A stretch of DNA of 64,000 bases from Paenibacillus sp. NAIST15-1 (GTDB taxonomy: Bacteria > Bacillota > Bacilli > Paenibacillales > Paenibacillaceae), in assembly GCF_001894745.1 (NCBI RefSeq), contig NZ_BBYF01000006.1, positions 124,001 to 188,000 of the forward strand. Reading direction: 5' to 3'. Below the pieces are notes generated by a model. The model made no database searches. It had not been told where the DNA came from and worked only from the letters and a program-made list of their open reading frames with translations. Shown here one piece after another: positions 1 to 9,764 of this stretch (its first letter is position 1; every line of letters begins with the position of its first letter). The translations under genes were made by a program, and so were the position numbers.

Positions 1-820
1 TAGGAACCTCGTCATGCATCAGTTCAACTTTAACTGCACTGTCTTCCTCTACACTTGCCTTCCAAGCTGTAGATGCCAGCACTTCCATCGCTTTCGCGGC
101 ATCGTCGACCACGAAGCGAATTGCCATTGCTTGAGATTGTTCGCCCTCTTCATTCGGATCAAGCGATCGTTCCCCGACAAACTTACCGTTCTGAATGATG
201 AGCACTCGATCACACATGAGTTCAATCTCAGACAATAAGTGACTGGATACGAGAATCGAGATATTTTCCTTCTTCGCGAGATGGCGCAAATAATCACGCA
301 GTTCACGTATACCGGCGGGATCTAGACCATTCGTAGGCTCATCCAATATCAAAATGGATGGGTTATGAAGCAGAGCCTGCGCAACACCCAGCCTTTGGCG
401 CATCCCTAGGGAGTACGTCTTAACTTTCTTGTCCAGCGCATTTTCCAAATCTACCAGCTTCACAATTTCCTTAATGCGCTCCTCCGTAATCGGCTTCCCG
501 CTCATACGTACGAAGTGCTGCAAATTTTTGCGTCCGGTCATAAATTTGTAAAGCTCTGGGTTTTCGACAATCGCGCCAACATGAGCCATCGCCTTCGCGC
601 GGTCGGTTCGAATATTATGCCCCTCTATTACAATATTTCCAGAAGTCATCGACATCAGGCCGACCATCATCCGGATCGTCGTCGTCTTCCCTGCTCCGTT
701 CGGGCCAAGGAATCCATATACTTCACCGCGACGCACACTGAATGACAAATCATCGATAATCGTTTTTCCTTTTATCTTTTTCGTGACGTTTTGTAGTTCA
801 ACAACGACATCATTCACCAT
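1..820 (-). CDS. ABC transporter ATP-binding protein (3' end cut by window edge)
   Basis: The reading frame runs leftward from an ATG at 820 and is still open at base 1, so the C-terminus is missing. The start is preceded by AGGAGAAAGGAG. The product begins MVNDVVVELQNV and carries a Walker A motif (GPNGAGKTT, about residues 38-46), a signature-like SLGMRQR and Walker B/D-loop residues ILDEPTNGLDP. The order and wording fit the DrrA/BcrA/CcmA type of export ATPase, which hydrolyses ATP at the inner face of the membrane to power a separate permease. The permease gene would be expected just outside the window to the left. The substrate cannot be told. Confidence 0.93.
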   Translation of the reverse strand, partial: MVNDVVVELQNVTKKIKGKTIIDDLSFSVRRGEVYGFLGPNGAGKTTTIRMMVGLMSMTSGNIVIEGHNIRTDRAKAMAHVGAIVENPELYKFMTGRKNLQHFVRMSGKPITEERIKEIVKLVDLENALDKKVKTYSLGMRQRLGVAQALLHNPSILILDEPTNGLDPAGIRELRDYLRHLAKKENISILVSSHLLSEIELMCDRVLIIQNGKFVGERSLDPNEEGEQSQAMAIRFVVDDAAKAMEVLASTAWKASVEEDSAVKVELMHDEVP

Positions 821-1144
821 TCATCCGCTCCTTTCTCCTGTCTTACCTGGTTGTTCTCGTAGATGCGTATCTCTAGCTTCCCCTAGTCAAATTGTATCCA
901 TGAGTTGATCTTTCCAACCCCGAATCCTACCACATACTCCATACGTACAAGCTTACTATGACGTTTCGCAAAAATGTCTTACATTATTGTAACCTGTACC
1001 TCCAATCACTACTAGAAAATCACAATGATGAATAAGAGATTTCATGCGGTTATTCCCTAAAGATTCAACGTTGCATCGAAGGCCAGCAGTCCGGTAAACT
1101 ATACAATGCTGATTACTTATACCCATTCGGAAAGGAGCTGTAAC
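821..1144. other. divergent intergenic region, no gene seen
   Basis: This 324-bp spacer separates two divergent genes and must hold both promoters. I see a TTGACT hexamer on the minus strand near 885-890 but no convincing -10 at the right distance. On the plus strand TATACAAT near 1099 could be a -10 without a good -35. No small open frame with a ribosome binding site and no stable hairpin stood out. Confidence 0.4.
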
Positions 1145-2560
1145 ATGTCCCTAGAAAAAACAAACTACTCATTGCCTCAAGCTTATATTGAGCAGATGAA
1201 GCAGATGCTCCCTAAGGATGGGGATGCATTTTTGCAAAGCTATACAGAGCCGCGAACCTTCGGACTGCGTGCTAATCCCGTGAAGTGGCTGACACATCCT
1301 GACGCTCGCTCGCGCTCAGAGAAGCTATTTCAGCTGCGCCCCGTGCCTTGGTGCGAGGAAGGATACTATTACGAAGAGAGCTCGCGTCCTGGCAAGCACC
1401 CGTATCATGCAGCAGGCCTCTATTATATTCAAGAGCCCTCTGCAATATCTGCAGTAGTCCTGCTTGATCCACAGCCAGGCGAATTCATCTTGGATTTGGC
1501 CGCTGCGCCTGGAGGGAAATCTACCCACATTGCAGGACGGATGCGAGGTGAAGGTGTCCTCATCTCCAATGAGATTCATCCACAGCGCGCCAAAATATTA
1601 GCCGAAAATATCGAGCGAATGGGGATCCCCAACACGATCGTCACCCAATCCGATCCACATGCGCTAGCCGTTAAGTTCCCGCAAGCCTTCGATCGGATTA
1701 TGCTCGATGCCCCATGCTCGGGTGAAGGCATGTTTCGTAAAGATAACGATGCTATCAAGGAGTGGTCTCCTGAGCATGTTGCCATGTGCGCAGCACGGCA
1801 ATGGGATATTATTCAGGCAGCAGTAACGATGTTGAAGCCCGGCGGGACGATTGCCTATTCCACCTGCACTTTCAACCATCAGGAAAATGAAGGGATCATT
1901 GAAAAATGGCTTCAGCATTACGAGCAGTTCAAGTTGATTCGCATGGAACGAATTTGGCCTCATCACTCTGAAGGAGAAGGACATTTTGTAGCCGTGTTGC
2001 AGCTACAGGAGGGCGACTCGGAATCAATTGCTTCCACTAGCTCTACTAGCCGTCGCGGCAAGACTACCCGCAAGGGAGGTGGAACCCGCTCCAACGAAGC
2101 GCAGACGGCATTTACACAGTTTGAGGCTTGGATGAAAGAGTTCCTACCTGGGATTCACTTGCCTCAAGGAATGCCCTTGCTGTTCGGGGAAGAACTCTAT
2201 TGGCTGCCGCAGGGCAATGAATCAGCTGTTCAAGCACTACGAAGTGGAGAGACACTCCAAGGGCTCCGCATCCCTCGTGCCGGTCTGCATCTCGCTCATA
2301 TACGCAAGAATCGTATTGAGCCCGCCCATGCACTTGCGATGTTCTGCAGTTCTTCAGAGGTAGCTGCTCAATCCATCTCATATGATGTGGAGGATCCGGC
2401 CGCGGAAGCCTATTTGCGAGGTGAAGCTCTGCTTCTTGAAGGAGAAAATGCGAATCTGAAGGGATGGACACTTGTCGCAATAGACGGATTGCCAATTGGC
2501 TTCGGCAAAGCATCAGGAGGCCAGTTAAAGAACCATTATCCAAAAGGATTGCGCAAATAA
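1145..2560 (+). CDS. rsmF: RsmF-like 16S rRNA (cytosine-C5) methyltransferase
   Basis: The 471-residue protein belongs to the NOL1/NOP2/Sun family of SAM-dependent RNA m5C methyltransferases. The SAM-binding motif LDLAAAPGGKST lies at about 117-127. The two family cysteines are visible: C191 in DAPCSGEGMF and C241 in YSTCTFN, one catalytic and one needed for product release. The C-terminal 170 residues match the RsmF-type extra domain and PUA-like end, so it probably acts on 16S rRNA as YebU/RsmF does; the exact base is inference. I chose the ATG at 1145 because AAAGGAG sits 8 nt upstream; an upstream in-frame ATG at 1106 lacks a ribosome binding site. Residues about 300-320 are a basic, Ser/Thr-rich linker. 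Confidence 0.93.
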   Translation: MSLEKTNYSLPQAYIEQMKQMLPKDGDAFLQSYTEPRTFGLRANPVKWLTHPDARSRSEKLFQLRPVPWCEEGYYYEESSRPGKHPYHAAGLYYIQEPSAISAVVLLDPQPGEFILDLAAAPGGKSTHIAGRMRGEGVLISNEIHPQRAKILAENIERMGIPNTIVTQSDPHALAVKFPQAFDRIMLDAPCSGEGMFRKDNDAIKEWSPEHVAMCAARQWDIIQAAVTMLKPGGTIAYSTCTFNHQENEGIIEKWLQHYEQFKLIRMERIWPHHSEGEGHFVAVLQLQEGDSESIASTSSTSRRGKTTRKGGGTRSNEAQTAFTQFEAWMKEFLPGIHLPQGMPLLFGEELYWLPQGNESAVQALRSGETLQGLRIPRAGLHLAHIRKNRIEPAHALAMFCSSSEVAAQSISYDVEDPAAEAYLRGEALLLEGENANLKGWTLVAIDGLPIGFGKASGGQLKNHYPKGLRK

Positions 2561-2590
2561 AGTAGATTACCTTACAAGAAAAGCTTCGTG

Positions 2591-2664
2591 CAAATAAAAA
2601 AACCACTGATCTTGCACAATAGAATGCTCCTGAGAGAAGCTTCGATTGTGCAAGGACAGTGGTT
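2591..2664 (-). terminator. intrinsic terminator after the Cof-type phosphatase gene
   Basis: Arms 2601-2620 and 2645-2664 pair over about 20 bp with two mismatches. On the minus strand the stem is followed by a T-rich run (complement of 2591-2600), which fits a rho-independent terminator for the leftward gene ending at 2750. Confidence 0.75.
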
Positions 2665-2749
2665 CACATGAGCGAATCATTGTATGGGTGCTCGCACGGA
2701 ACCAATTCCAGCATAGCTCCAGTACAATTTTCTCTAGGGCTGGGTACAG

Positions 2750-3550
2750 CTATTTACAATACTTAAGCAAAGTTGCCGCCACTCCATCCTCGTTGTTCGA
2801 CAGTGTAACTTCCTGTGCGGCAGCCTTTACTTCAAGCGGAGAATTGTCCATAGCCACGCCCAAGCCAGCGAATTGAATCATCGTCATATCATTATAATAG
2901 TTGCCGATAGCCAATACCTGCTCACGAGGTACGCCGCGCATAGCAGCAAGCTGCTTGAGTGCATTTCCCTTCGTTGCATCCTTATGCATAATATCGATAA
3001 AGTAGTCTCCTGAGCGAATAAAGTTGTGCTCATGTGTCCATTGATTCAATTCATGCTCCACTCGATCTATCTCTTCCTTATGCCCGCTCATCGTCAGCTT
3101 CACAGGAGCATCAGTCAAGCCCGTCCAACCTGGGAACTGCTTCGGCTCAATCAGGAATTGACGGTATAGATCCAGCATCTCCGGGGTCAACTCATTCAGC
3201 TTGTCCACATAGAGATCAAAAGCTGTATTGATATCAAAGTGAACTCCGTTCTCACGGCAATATTGAATATAAGGCTCCAAGCCAGCGCTCGGGATATCGA
3301 AGCGGTGGAGCACTCTGCGCCCTTCTGAAGCAATGGTAGCTGCACCATTATGGGTAATGACAACACCCTCTAGTCCGATTTGCTCTAAATAAGGAAGCGT
3401 ACTGATCGGACTTCTTCCCGTACACAGCACAATCTCCATACCTTGTGCCGCAGCCTTGCGAATCGCCTCCGCATTCGCGCTGGACAGCGTATGATCGTCA
3501 TGAAGCAGAGTTCCATCCATATCTAAAGCCACGATGCGATAATTCATCAC
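2750..3550 (-). CDS. Cof-type HAD-IIB phosphatase
   Basis: This 266-residue protein has the haloacid dehalogenase layout: motif I ALDMDGT with nucleophile D10 and D12, motif II around VLCTGR, and motif IV as IGNYYNDMTM. The large cap between them is the C2B type of the Cof/YidA/YwtE group, which dephosphorylates small sugar phosphates, flavin nucleotides or pyridoxal phosphate. The precise substrate cannot be read from sequence. The gene is monocistronic: AGAGGGAG lies upstream of the start, with a terminator downstream at 2591-2664. An ATG at 3547 is an equally possible start. Confidence 0.93.
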   Translation of the reverse strand: MMNYRIVALDMDGTLLHDDHTLSSANAEAIRKAAAQGMEIVLCTGRSPISTLPYLEQIGLEGVVITHNGAATIASEGRRVLHRFDIPSAGLEPYIQYCRENGVHFDINTAFDLYVDKLNELTPEMLDLYRQFLIEPKQFPGWTGLTDAPVKLTMSGHKEEIDRVEHELNQWTHEHNFIRSGDYFIDIMHKDATKGNALKQLAAMRGVPREQVLAIGNYYNDMTMIQFAGLGVAMDNSPLEVKAAAQEVTLSNNEDGVAATLLKYCK

Positions 3551-3661
3551 TGATTTCTCCCTCTCATCTCTATCTTCTGTATCGTATGAACAGTATGATA
3601 TTCGTAAGTGTAAAGCAGTCCTATCCAGTTGTTGCTATGGTTAGTATTGCTGATATTGTTG

Positions 3662-4408
3662 CTATTGCTGCTGTCGTTGGATCAAGGTAAGCTCTTCTTC
3701 CGTACACTCTCTCCACTGACCGAGCTTAAGAGCCGAATCCAATTCCAGTTCGCCCATTCGAATTCGCTTCAAATAAATGACTTGCTTGCCGACCGACTCG
3801 AACATTCGCTTCACCTGATGAAACTTCCCTTCCGTAATCGTCAGTTCGATGAAGGAGTGCACGGTTCCATCGGATTGCTCCTCATGGCCACGTATGACAA
3901 GATGAGCTGGCTTCGTCACATATCCATCATCCAGCTCTACTCCTTGTTGAAATGCTTCTCCATCCTTGCTGTCAACCCGTCCTCTAACGGTAGCCACATA
4001 GGTCTTCGGGACGTGCTTCTTCGGAGACAGCAGCTCATGCGCCAGCTTGCCGTCATTTGTAAGCAGCAGCAAGCCCTCTGTATCTTTGTCCAGCCGACCT
4101 ACTGGGAAAGGCTCGAAGTGCCGCAGTTCTTCAGGGAGCAGATCAATCACCGTCCGTTCCCGTATATCTTCCGTAGCAGATATTACGCCTTGCGGCTTAT
4201 TCAACATAATATATACAAATTCACGATAGCGAATCTGTTCGCCATCCAGCAGCACTTCATCTGCATCGGGATCCACCTGCAAGCCGCTGTCCTTAATTAC
4301 CCGTCCATTGACTTGAATTAGGCCAATCTTCGCCCATTTTTTAATCTCGGAGCGACTGCCGCAGCCCATATGCCCTAATAGTTTGTCCAGCCTTATCTTT
4401 TTTGCCAC
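3662..4408 (-). CDS. RsuA/RluB-type rRNA pseudouridine synthase
   Basis: The 248-residue product starts with an S4 RNA-binding domain (about 1-60) followed by a pseudouridine synthase domain with the family motif GRLDKDTEGLLLLT; D107 of GRLD is the catalytic aspartate. It isomerises a uridine in 16S or 23S rRNA. The GTG at 4408 is chosen because GGAGGTGA lies just upstream with good spacing and the protein then begins directly at the S4 domain; the open frame extends further 5' but without a ribosome binding site. The C-terminus is glutamine-rich (QRQQQ), encoded by a short GTT/GCT-like microsatellite at 3650-3680. RluB, RsuA and YtzG-type members cannot be separated with certainty. Confidence 0.9.
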   Translation of the reverse strand: MAKKIRLDKLLGHMGCGSRSEIKKWAKIGLIQVNGRVIKDSGLQVDPDADEVLLDGEQIRYREFVYIMLNKPQGVISATEDIRERTVIDLLPEELRHFEPFPVGRLDKDTEGLLLLTNDGKLAHELLSPKKHVPKTYVATVRGRVDSKDGEAFQQGVELDDGYVTKPAHLVIRGHEEQSDGTVHSFIELTITEGKFHQVKRMFESVGKQVIYLKRIRMGELELDSALKLGQWRECTEEELTLIQRQQQ

Positions 4409-4627
4409 CGCATGCTCACCTCCATGCTGCACGGTGTGCTTGTGTTCATTCTTCGTTCCTATCTTCTCGTATTGCATTGTGCACAAGCTATTCTGAGCCG
4501 TGCTCTTACAGCATACCATGCCAGCTGCGCTTATCACAACGAATCGACATGTCATCGATTTAGGTGACAGCATTTTCCCTCCCCCTTACATTATTGTCAC
4601 AATGCAGTCAAGAGAGAAACTTTCCCT

Positions 4628-4633
4628 TATAAT
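4628..4633 (+). promoter_or_regulatory. possible -10 element of the MacB-like export operon
   Basis: A perfect TATAAT lies 75 bp before the start codon of the ATPase gene. The hexamer 17 bp upstream (CAGTCA, 4605-4610) is a poor -35, so the call is tentative. Confidence 0.35.
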
Positions 4634-4707
4634 CATCGTATGGAACACTGTTATGCGCTGGCTCGATACATATTTAATCAAAGAAGTAGATAGAAAGGAG
4701 GAGCCGA

Positions 4708-5463
4708 ATGTTACGTGTCGAAGGCCTATCACACTCATTTAAGAACGGCCCCGAAACCACCCAAGTACTGCATTCCATCAATTTCGAAGTGAAGCGCGGC
4801 GAGATGGTTGCACTGCTCGGCAGCTCAGGTTCTGGTAAGTCAACATTGCTTAACTTAATGGCAGGCTTAATGAAGCCAACTGAAGGAAGCATCTATATTG
4901 CAGATCAGGACATTGTGAAACTAAACGAGAACTCACTCGCTGAATTTCGACGCAAGCACATCGGATTCATTTTTCAAGCGTATGAGCTAATAGCCAATTT
5001 AACTGTACGTGAAAATGTAGAGCTCCCGCTTATTTTTCAAGGAATTCGTCCATCGGAGCGGAAACAAAAATCGCTACGCCTGCTTGAACAAGTCGGTATT
5101 CCTGACAAGGCTGAGCTGTTCCCTTCCCAATTGTCTGGTGGACAGCAGCAGCGTGTCAGTATTGCACGCTCTCTTATTACCGAGCCATCGGTTATTTTTG
5201 CGGACGAGCCTACCGGTAATTTGGATACACGTACAGAAGAAGAAATCATTGCAATCCTGAAAAACTTGAACGAAACCGTTGACACCACCTTCATCATCGT
5301 TACCCACGAAATGGAAGTGGCTGAACAAACGAAGCGGATTATTACGTTGAAGGACGGCGTATTGATCGAAGATGGATCGCGCACACGCTTGAATTCGATA
5401 ATAGCAGAAGAAGCTGTTCCGGAGGATAAAATCCTTCAGCCCGTTGGAGGTGAGCAGTCGTGA
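4708..5463 (+). CDS. MacB/LolD-type ABC transporter ATP-binding protein
   Basis: The 251-residue protein has Walker [10 protein letters not shown] (38-46), signature LSGGQQQR, Walker [14 protein letters not shown] and the H-loop VTHEMEVA. This is the ATPase subtype that pairs with MacB/FtsX-like permeases. It is the first gene of a three-gene operon: its stop overlaps the permease start by 4 nt, and an adaptor gene follows. AAAGGAGGAG precedes the start. Together the three proteins probably form a tripartite-like efflux or mechanotransmission complex exporting peptides, lipids or antibiotics; the substrate is unknown. Confidence 0.94.
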   Translation: MLRVEGLSHSFKNGPETTQVLHSINFEVKRGEMVALLGSSGSGKSTLLNLMAGLMKPTEGSIYIADQDIVKLNENSLAEFRRKHIGFIFQAYELIANLTVRENVELPLIFQGIRPSERKQKSLRLLEQVGIPDKAELFPSQLSGGQQQRVSIARSLITEPSVIFADEPTGNLDTRTEEEIIAILKNLNETVDTTFIIVTHEMEVAEQTKRIITLKDGVLIEDGSRTRLNSIIAEEAVPEDKILQPVGGEQS

Positions 5464-6848
5464 GAGTACGAGACTACCTCCATCTTTCATGGGATCAGTT
5501 GAAGAGACGGAAGGTCGTAACCGGATTATGTGCAGCGGGAATATCAATTGGCTGTGCCGCTATTATTATTGCGATGAGTGTCGGAGAATCTGCACAGACG
5601 TTTGCAGAGAAACAGTTGAACACGTACTTGAAAATGGACGAGATTACGGTAACACCAAATACCGGGGTCAGCCAAGGTGGAAATCAAGGAAAAAACAGCG
5701 GACAGCAGGCAAAAGGTGCGGATGACGAGAGTATTGAGCGCGGAAAGATTACAGCCCAGAAAATTGAGGTCATTCGCAACATCCCTCATGTCAAGGCTGT
5801 TGCGCCATTCCAGCAATTCGGCTATTTGGAAATGTATACGATGGATGATCGTCGGACTGGAATTGAGGTATTTGCGACAGAGCTCAATTCGTTAACTGAA
5901 TTTGACAATAAGTTTATGCAGGGATCCCCTTCAGACCTTGATGGTACCGTCGTATTGAGCTATGGAGCCACTCTCGGACTTATTGACCAAGAGACGATGG
6001 ATAACCTGATGGAGCAACTGTCGAACAATCCGTACGACGACTCCTTGATGGAGCAGTATAACAACCTAAACCGTATTCCTACAGCGATGTATCAACGTCA
6101 ACTTCGTCTCAGGACGATGCTGATGAACGGGGATAGCAAGACCTATATGAGCTCCCCGCTTCGCGTGTCTGCTGTATTGAAGAAGCCAAACGGTGTAAGT
6201 GAGAATCAGGTAGCTTACGATAAGAAGCTGTACGTATCTCTTGAAACCGGCAAAATGCTGATGCAGGAGCTGCACATGAATGACGGCAGTGCAGAACAAG
6301 GTACATACAACAATGTCATCGTAAAAGTAGACGACCAAGCGAATGTAGAACAAGTTGAGAAGCAAATTAAAAAGTTAACGTTAAACACGCAGACAAACCT
6401 CCATCAAAAGGATCGACTGCAGGAGAACTTCGCAATCGTCAAGACGATTGCTCTTGGAATCGGCATTTTCGTTCTTTTCATCGCCTCCATCTCGATTGTG
6501 GTGGCAATGACAATGTCCACGTATCAACGCCGCCGCCAAATCGGCATTATGAAGGTGCTCGGTGCGAATCTAAGACAGATTCGCAACATGTTCATCATTG
6601 AGGCGGCTCTGCTCGGATTGGTTGGTGGATTGATTGGCGTTATGCTGTCCTACTGGATCGTATGGGGCATTAACGGGGTTACAGCAAGTACAATGTCCGA
6701 AAGTACGGGGGATGCGATTATCTTCATCTCCTACTCTAATATTCCGATCGGAATTACATTTGCAATCGTAACAGGCATTCTGTCGGGCATTTATCCAGCA
6801 GTCAGCGCCTCTCGTACCGATGCTCTTACCGCCATTAAGCGCGACTAA
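5460..6848 (+). CDS. MacB/FtsX-family ABC transporter permease
   Basis: This 462-residue protein has one membrane segment near the N-terminus (about 20-40), a long extracytoplasmic domain (about 50-325), then three C-terminal membrane segments (about 330-455). The C-terminal stretch contains the family text RRRQIGIMKVLGA, the FtsX/MacB cytoplasmic-loop signature. It starts with GTG overlapping the upstream stop (GTGA), preceded by GGAGGTGAGC, so it is translationally coupled to the ATPase. The extracytoplasmic part has a Gln/Gly/Asn-rich patch near residue 65-80. It is the membrane partner of the ATPase at 4708-5463. Confidence 0.92.
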   Translation: MRVRDYLHLSWDQLKRRKVVTGLCAAGISIGCAAIIIAMSVGESAQTFAEKQLNTYLKMDEITVTPNTGVSQGGNQGKNSGQQAKGADDESIERGKITAQKIEVIRNIPHVKAVAPFQQFGYLEMYTMDDRRTGIEVFATELNSLTEFDNKFMQGSPSDLDGTVVLSYGATLGLIDQETMDNLMEQLSNNPYDDSLMEQYNNLNRIPTAMYQRQLRLRTMLMNGDSKTYMSSPLRVSAVLKKPNGVSENQVAYDKKLYVSLETGKMLMQELHMNDGSAEQGTYNNVIVKVDDQANVEQVEKQIKKLTLNTQTNLHQKDRLQENFAIVKTIALGIGIFVLFIASISIVVAMTMSTYQRRRQIGIMKVLGANLRQIRNMFIIEAALLGLVGGLIGVMLSYWIVWGINGVTASTMSESTGDAIIFISYSNIPIGITFAIVTGILSGIYPAVSASRTDALTAIKRD

Positions 6849-6907
6849 CAGCCATCATTTTTGCGTTGTCTGTAGAGCTGTTCCACATAGAGGAGGACAT
6901 TTACCAA

Positions 6908-8005
6908 ATGAAATCGAAAATAAAACCGATATTGAAATGGTCAATTATCATACTTATTTTAGGCGGCATCAGCTTTGGATTGTATCGTTTTGCTAACCCA
7001 CCACAGCCAGAGCTTCCGATGGACAATGCGGGTGCGATCACCTTCCCGGTTACGAAGGAAACACTTGTGAATCATATTGAAGTAAAGGGTAAATCCACAT
7101 ATGAAAAGGAAACGATCGTGTATGCGCCATTCGGTGCAGAAGTGAAGCAATGGGCTGTAAAGGATGGGCAGCAGGTGAAGAAGGGCGAAACTATCTTCCG
7201 TCTCGATCCAAGTGTACTGTTGAATGAAATTGCACAAGCTGAAGCTGTAATTCAAAAACAGAAGCTTGAAACGCAGCTCGCACAATATCAATCCGCGCTA
7301 AGCGAAGAAGATCAAGCGCTCCCTTCCACGGAAGCCGAAGTGAAGAAGAAATTCGTCGAGAAAGAAACGGCGAAGCTTCAGCAAGAGCTGAACAATGTAA
7401 CCATTGATATTCAACGAAAGGAAATCGCTCAGAAGCAGAAGAAGGTAGATGTAGCCAATTATATTGCACCTTCGCCAGGGATTTTCCTATACGATGATCC
7501 GAACAAAATTCCACAAGCACTAAAAGAGAATGAACGTGTCGGCAAAATCGTAGAACTGAAGAAATTGCAGCTCGTTACGCTAGTTGGCGAACAGGATGTA
7601 TTCCGCATTAAGCCTGACATGGCCGTTGAAGTAAAAATGAACGCCATGAAGAACGTCAAGATCAAAGGGAAAGTGCTGAAAGTGTCCAAATTCGCAAAGG
7701 CGGTATCCGAGGAACAACGCAATAACAATCAGCCCGCTCAATTTGAAGTCATCATCGGACTCGATGCCAATGAGAACCTGATTGCCGGTCTCAGCCTTAC
7801 TGGACAAATTGAGACACAACGGAAAGAAAATGCGATCGTTGTGCCAACTGTTGCCGTTATGCGGGAAAAAGAGAGCGTCTTTGTTAATATCGATAAAGGC
7901 AATGGCCAAATCGAACGAAAAGAGATAAAAGTTGGTCTCGAAACAAGTGAGAAAACAGAGGTATTGGAAGGATTGAAGGAAGGCGATACGGTCGTGCTGC
8001 AATAA
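6908..8005 (+). CDS. HlyD/MacA-type membrane fusion (adaptor) protein
   Basis: The 365-residue product has an N-terminal membrane anchor (about 6-25), a lipoyl/barrel-sandwich half motif (YAPFGAEVKQWAVKDGQQVKKGE, about 75-97, shown here by description of VKDGQQVKKGE), an alpha-helical hairpin rich in Gln, Glu and Lys (about 105-180), then beta-barrel and membrane-proximal domains ending LEGLKEGDTVVL. These are MacA/YknX-like features. The ATG at 6908 is preceded by AGAGGAGGAC at 8-nt spacing. In Gram-positives such adaptors assist MacB-like permeases (compare YknXYZ). It closes the operon begun at 4708. Confidence 0.9.
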   Translation: MKSKIKPILKWSIIILILGGISFGLYRFANPPQPELPMDNAGAITFPVTKETLVNHIEVKGKSTYEKETIVYAPFGAEVKQWAVKDGQQVKKGETIFRLDPSVLLNEIAQAEAVIQKQKLETQLAQYQSALSEEDQALPSTEAEVKKKFVEKETAKLQQELNNVTIDIQRKEIAQKQKKVDVANYIAPSPGIFLYDDPNKIPQALKENERVGKIVELKKLQLVTLVGEQDVFRIKPDMAVEVKMNAMKNVKIKGKVLKVSKFAKAVSEEQRNNNQPAQFEVIIGLDANENLIAGLSLTGQIETQRKENAIVVPTVAVMREKESVFVNIDKGNGQIERKEIKVGLETSEKTEVLEGLKEGDTVVLQ

Positions 8006-8075
8006 TCGATGCCACTAAACCTACAAGTTTGTAATTCACAATGAGATCATTCAATATGAGTTCGATAAAATAAAG

Positions 8076-8120
8076 GAAGCACCCTGCAGAACCGCAAAGA
8101 AAGGTTCCGAAGGGTGCTTC
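8076..8120. terminator. bidirectional terminator between convergent genes
   Basis: Arms GAAGCACCCT (8076-8085) and AGGGTGCTTC (8111-8120) pair perfectly. A-rich sequence lies on the left and T-rich sequence on the right, so it can serve both the export operon and the convergent CorC-like gene. Confidence 0.75.
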
Positions 8121-8127
8121 TTCTCTA

Positions 8128-9474
8128 TTACAGTGAAGATTGCTCCGCTTGCACATCTTCTTGTTCAAATAACTGATTCCATTGTCCTGATGCGATCTGG
8201 ACTTTGCGGATTCGATGCTTCTCTCTCTCCAGCACAGTGAATTGAATACCGTTCCATTCGAGCTTAGAGCCCTTCTTGCAATCCGGCATCCGATCGTACA
8301 GCCATCCTCCGATAGTATCGATATCCTCGTGCTCAAGCTCAGTGGAGAGCAAGCTATTTACATCCGTAAGCAGTACTTTCCCATCAAATATATAGGTATG
8401 CTCATCCAATTGTTCAATTTCAGGGCGTTCTTCCTTGTCAAATTCATCACGGATATCGCCAACGATTTCTTCCAATATATCTTCAATCGTGATCATACCG
8501 GATGTTCCACCATATTCATCAATTAGGATCGCCATATGCGTGCTTTCTTTCTGCATTCGCTTAAGGAGCTGATTGATCGGAGTAGACTCCGAAACGGTGA
8601 GAACGGGCAGCATGATGTCAGATAGCTTCTTATTAGCCGCTTCATCATATTGCAGGAACAACTGCTTCGTGTTGATCATGCCCACAATGAAATCCTTGCT
8701 TCCACGAATAATCGGATATCGGGTATACTGTTCCCGCTTCATGACTGGAATGCTCTCCTCTACAGGCAGTTCCTCCTGCAAGCAAATCATGTCCGTTCGC
8801 GGAACCATAATTTCCTTGGCCAGCAATTCGTCAAATGCAAATATGCGGCTCACATAACCGAATTCCGTTTTATTGATTTTACCACTTTCATAGCTTTCAT
8901 TCAGAATAATCTGCAGCTCTTCTTCAGAGTGGGCCTCTTCTTGCTCCTTCGCAGGCTTCAGACCGAACATGCGGATAAATCCATTCGCAGAACTGTTCAA
9001 CAACCAAATGAACGGGTACATCACTTTGTGGAACCAAATGATCGGTCTAGCGAACAACAAGCTGATCTTCTCCGACTTCTGGATCGCAAGCGTCTTCGGC
9101 GCAAGCTCACCAACCACAACATGTAGAAATGTAATGACGATGAATGCAATCAAAAAGGAAAGGATCGAAGCAGCTTGCTGTGGAACAGACAACCACTCAA
9201 ATACCGGATGAAGCACCTTCTCAATGGAAGGTTCACCGAGCCAACCAAGTCCAAGCGCCGTAATCGTAATTCCCAGCTGACAGGCGGACAGATATCCATC
9301 CAGATTGCTCGTCACTTGCTTGACCGCAAGTGCATTCTTGCGCCCTTCCAGAACCAGTTGATCTACACGGCTGGATCGGATTTTAATAATTGCAAACTCT
9401 GTGGCTACAAAAAAGCCGGTAAGGATAATCAGTATTGCTACTAGAATAAAGCTGATACTCGGGGGCAAATCCAT
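8128..9474 (-). CDS. CorC/HlyC (CNNM-like) membrane protein with DUF21 and CBS domains
   Basis: The 448-residue protein has three to four membrane helices in an N-terminal DUF21 domain (about 5-190), a CBS pair (about 210-335, with [11 protein letters not shown] and [16 protein letters not shown]) and a C-terminal CorC_HlyC domain (about 350-425). Members of this CNNM/MpfA group export or control cellular Mg2+, despite the older hemolysin label. AAAGGAGA lies just upstream of the ATG at 9474. The last 15 residues are Gln/Glu-rich. It is a single-gene unit. Confidence 0.92.
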   Translation of the reverse strand: MDLPPSISFILVAILIILTGFFVATEFAIIKIRSSRVDQLVLEGRKNALAVKQVTSNLDGYLSACQLGITITALGLGWLGEPSIEKVLHPVFEWLSVPQQAASILSFLIAFIVITFLHVVVGELAPKTLAIQKSEKISLLFARPIIWFHKVMYPFIWLLNSSANGFIRMFGLKPAKEQEEAHSEEELQIILNESYESGKINKTEFGYVSRIFAFDELLAKEIMVPRTDMICLQEELPVEESIPVMKREQYTRYPIIRGSKDFIVGMINTKQLFLQYDEAANKKLSDIMLPVLTVSESTPINQLLKRMQKESTHMAILIDEYGGTSGMITIEDILEEIVGDIRDEFDKEERPEIEQLDEHTYIFDGKVLLTDVNSLLSTELEHEDIDTIGGWLYDRMPDCKKGSKLEWNGIQFTVLEREKHRIRKVQIASGQWNQLFEQEDVQAEQSSL

Positions 9475-9764
9475 TATTTGTCTCCTTTATGAACCAAAAT
9501 ATGAAGCTTATTTCCACATATTATACAGGTTAGCAGAACGGAAAACAAAAGTCTCTACAGTCGGAAATCGACTTCTATCGTTATTGTTATTCCAGTCCTC
9601 CAGTAAAATAACATCGGCACGCTTCATTACACGAGCGCATGCTCTCCTGTAAGCTGTAGAACCAATTTTACATAAAACTATCGCATACGGTGTATCCATA
9701 CAAGCCAGCGCATTCAACTTCTCATATATTAATTTTGCAGACCGGCAAGATTGGGGGTGAAGAG

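Noticed and set aside
3629-4321. plus-strand frame of 230 codons opposite the pseudouridine synthase gene
   Set aside because: The minus-strand gene is a clear family member; the plus frame has no recognisable motif or ribosome binding site.
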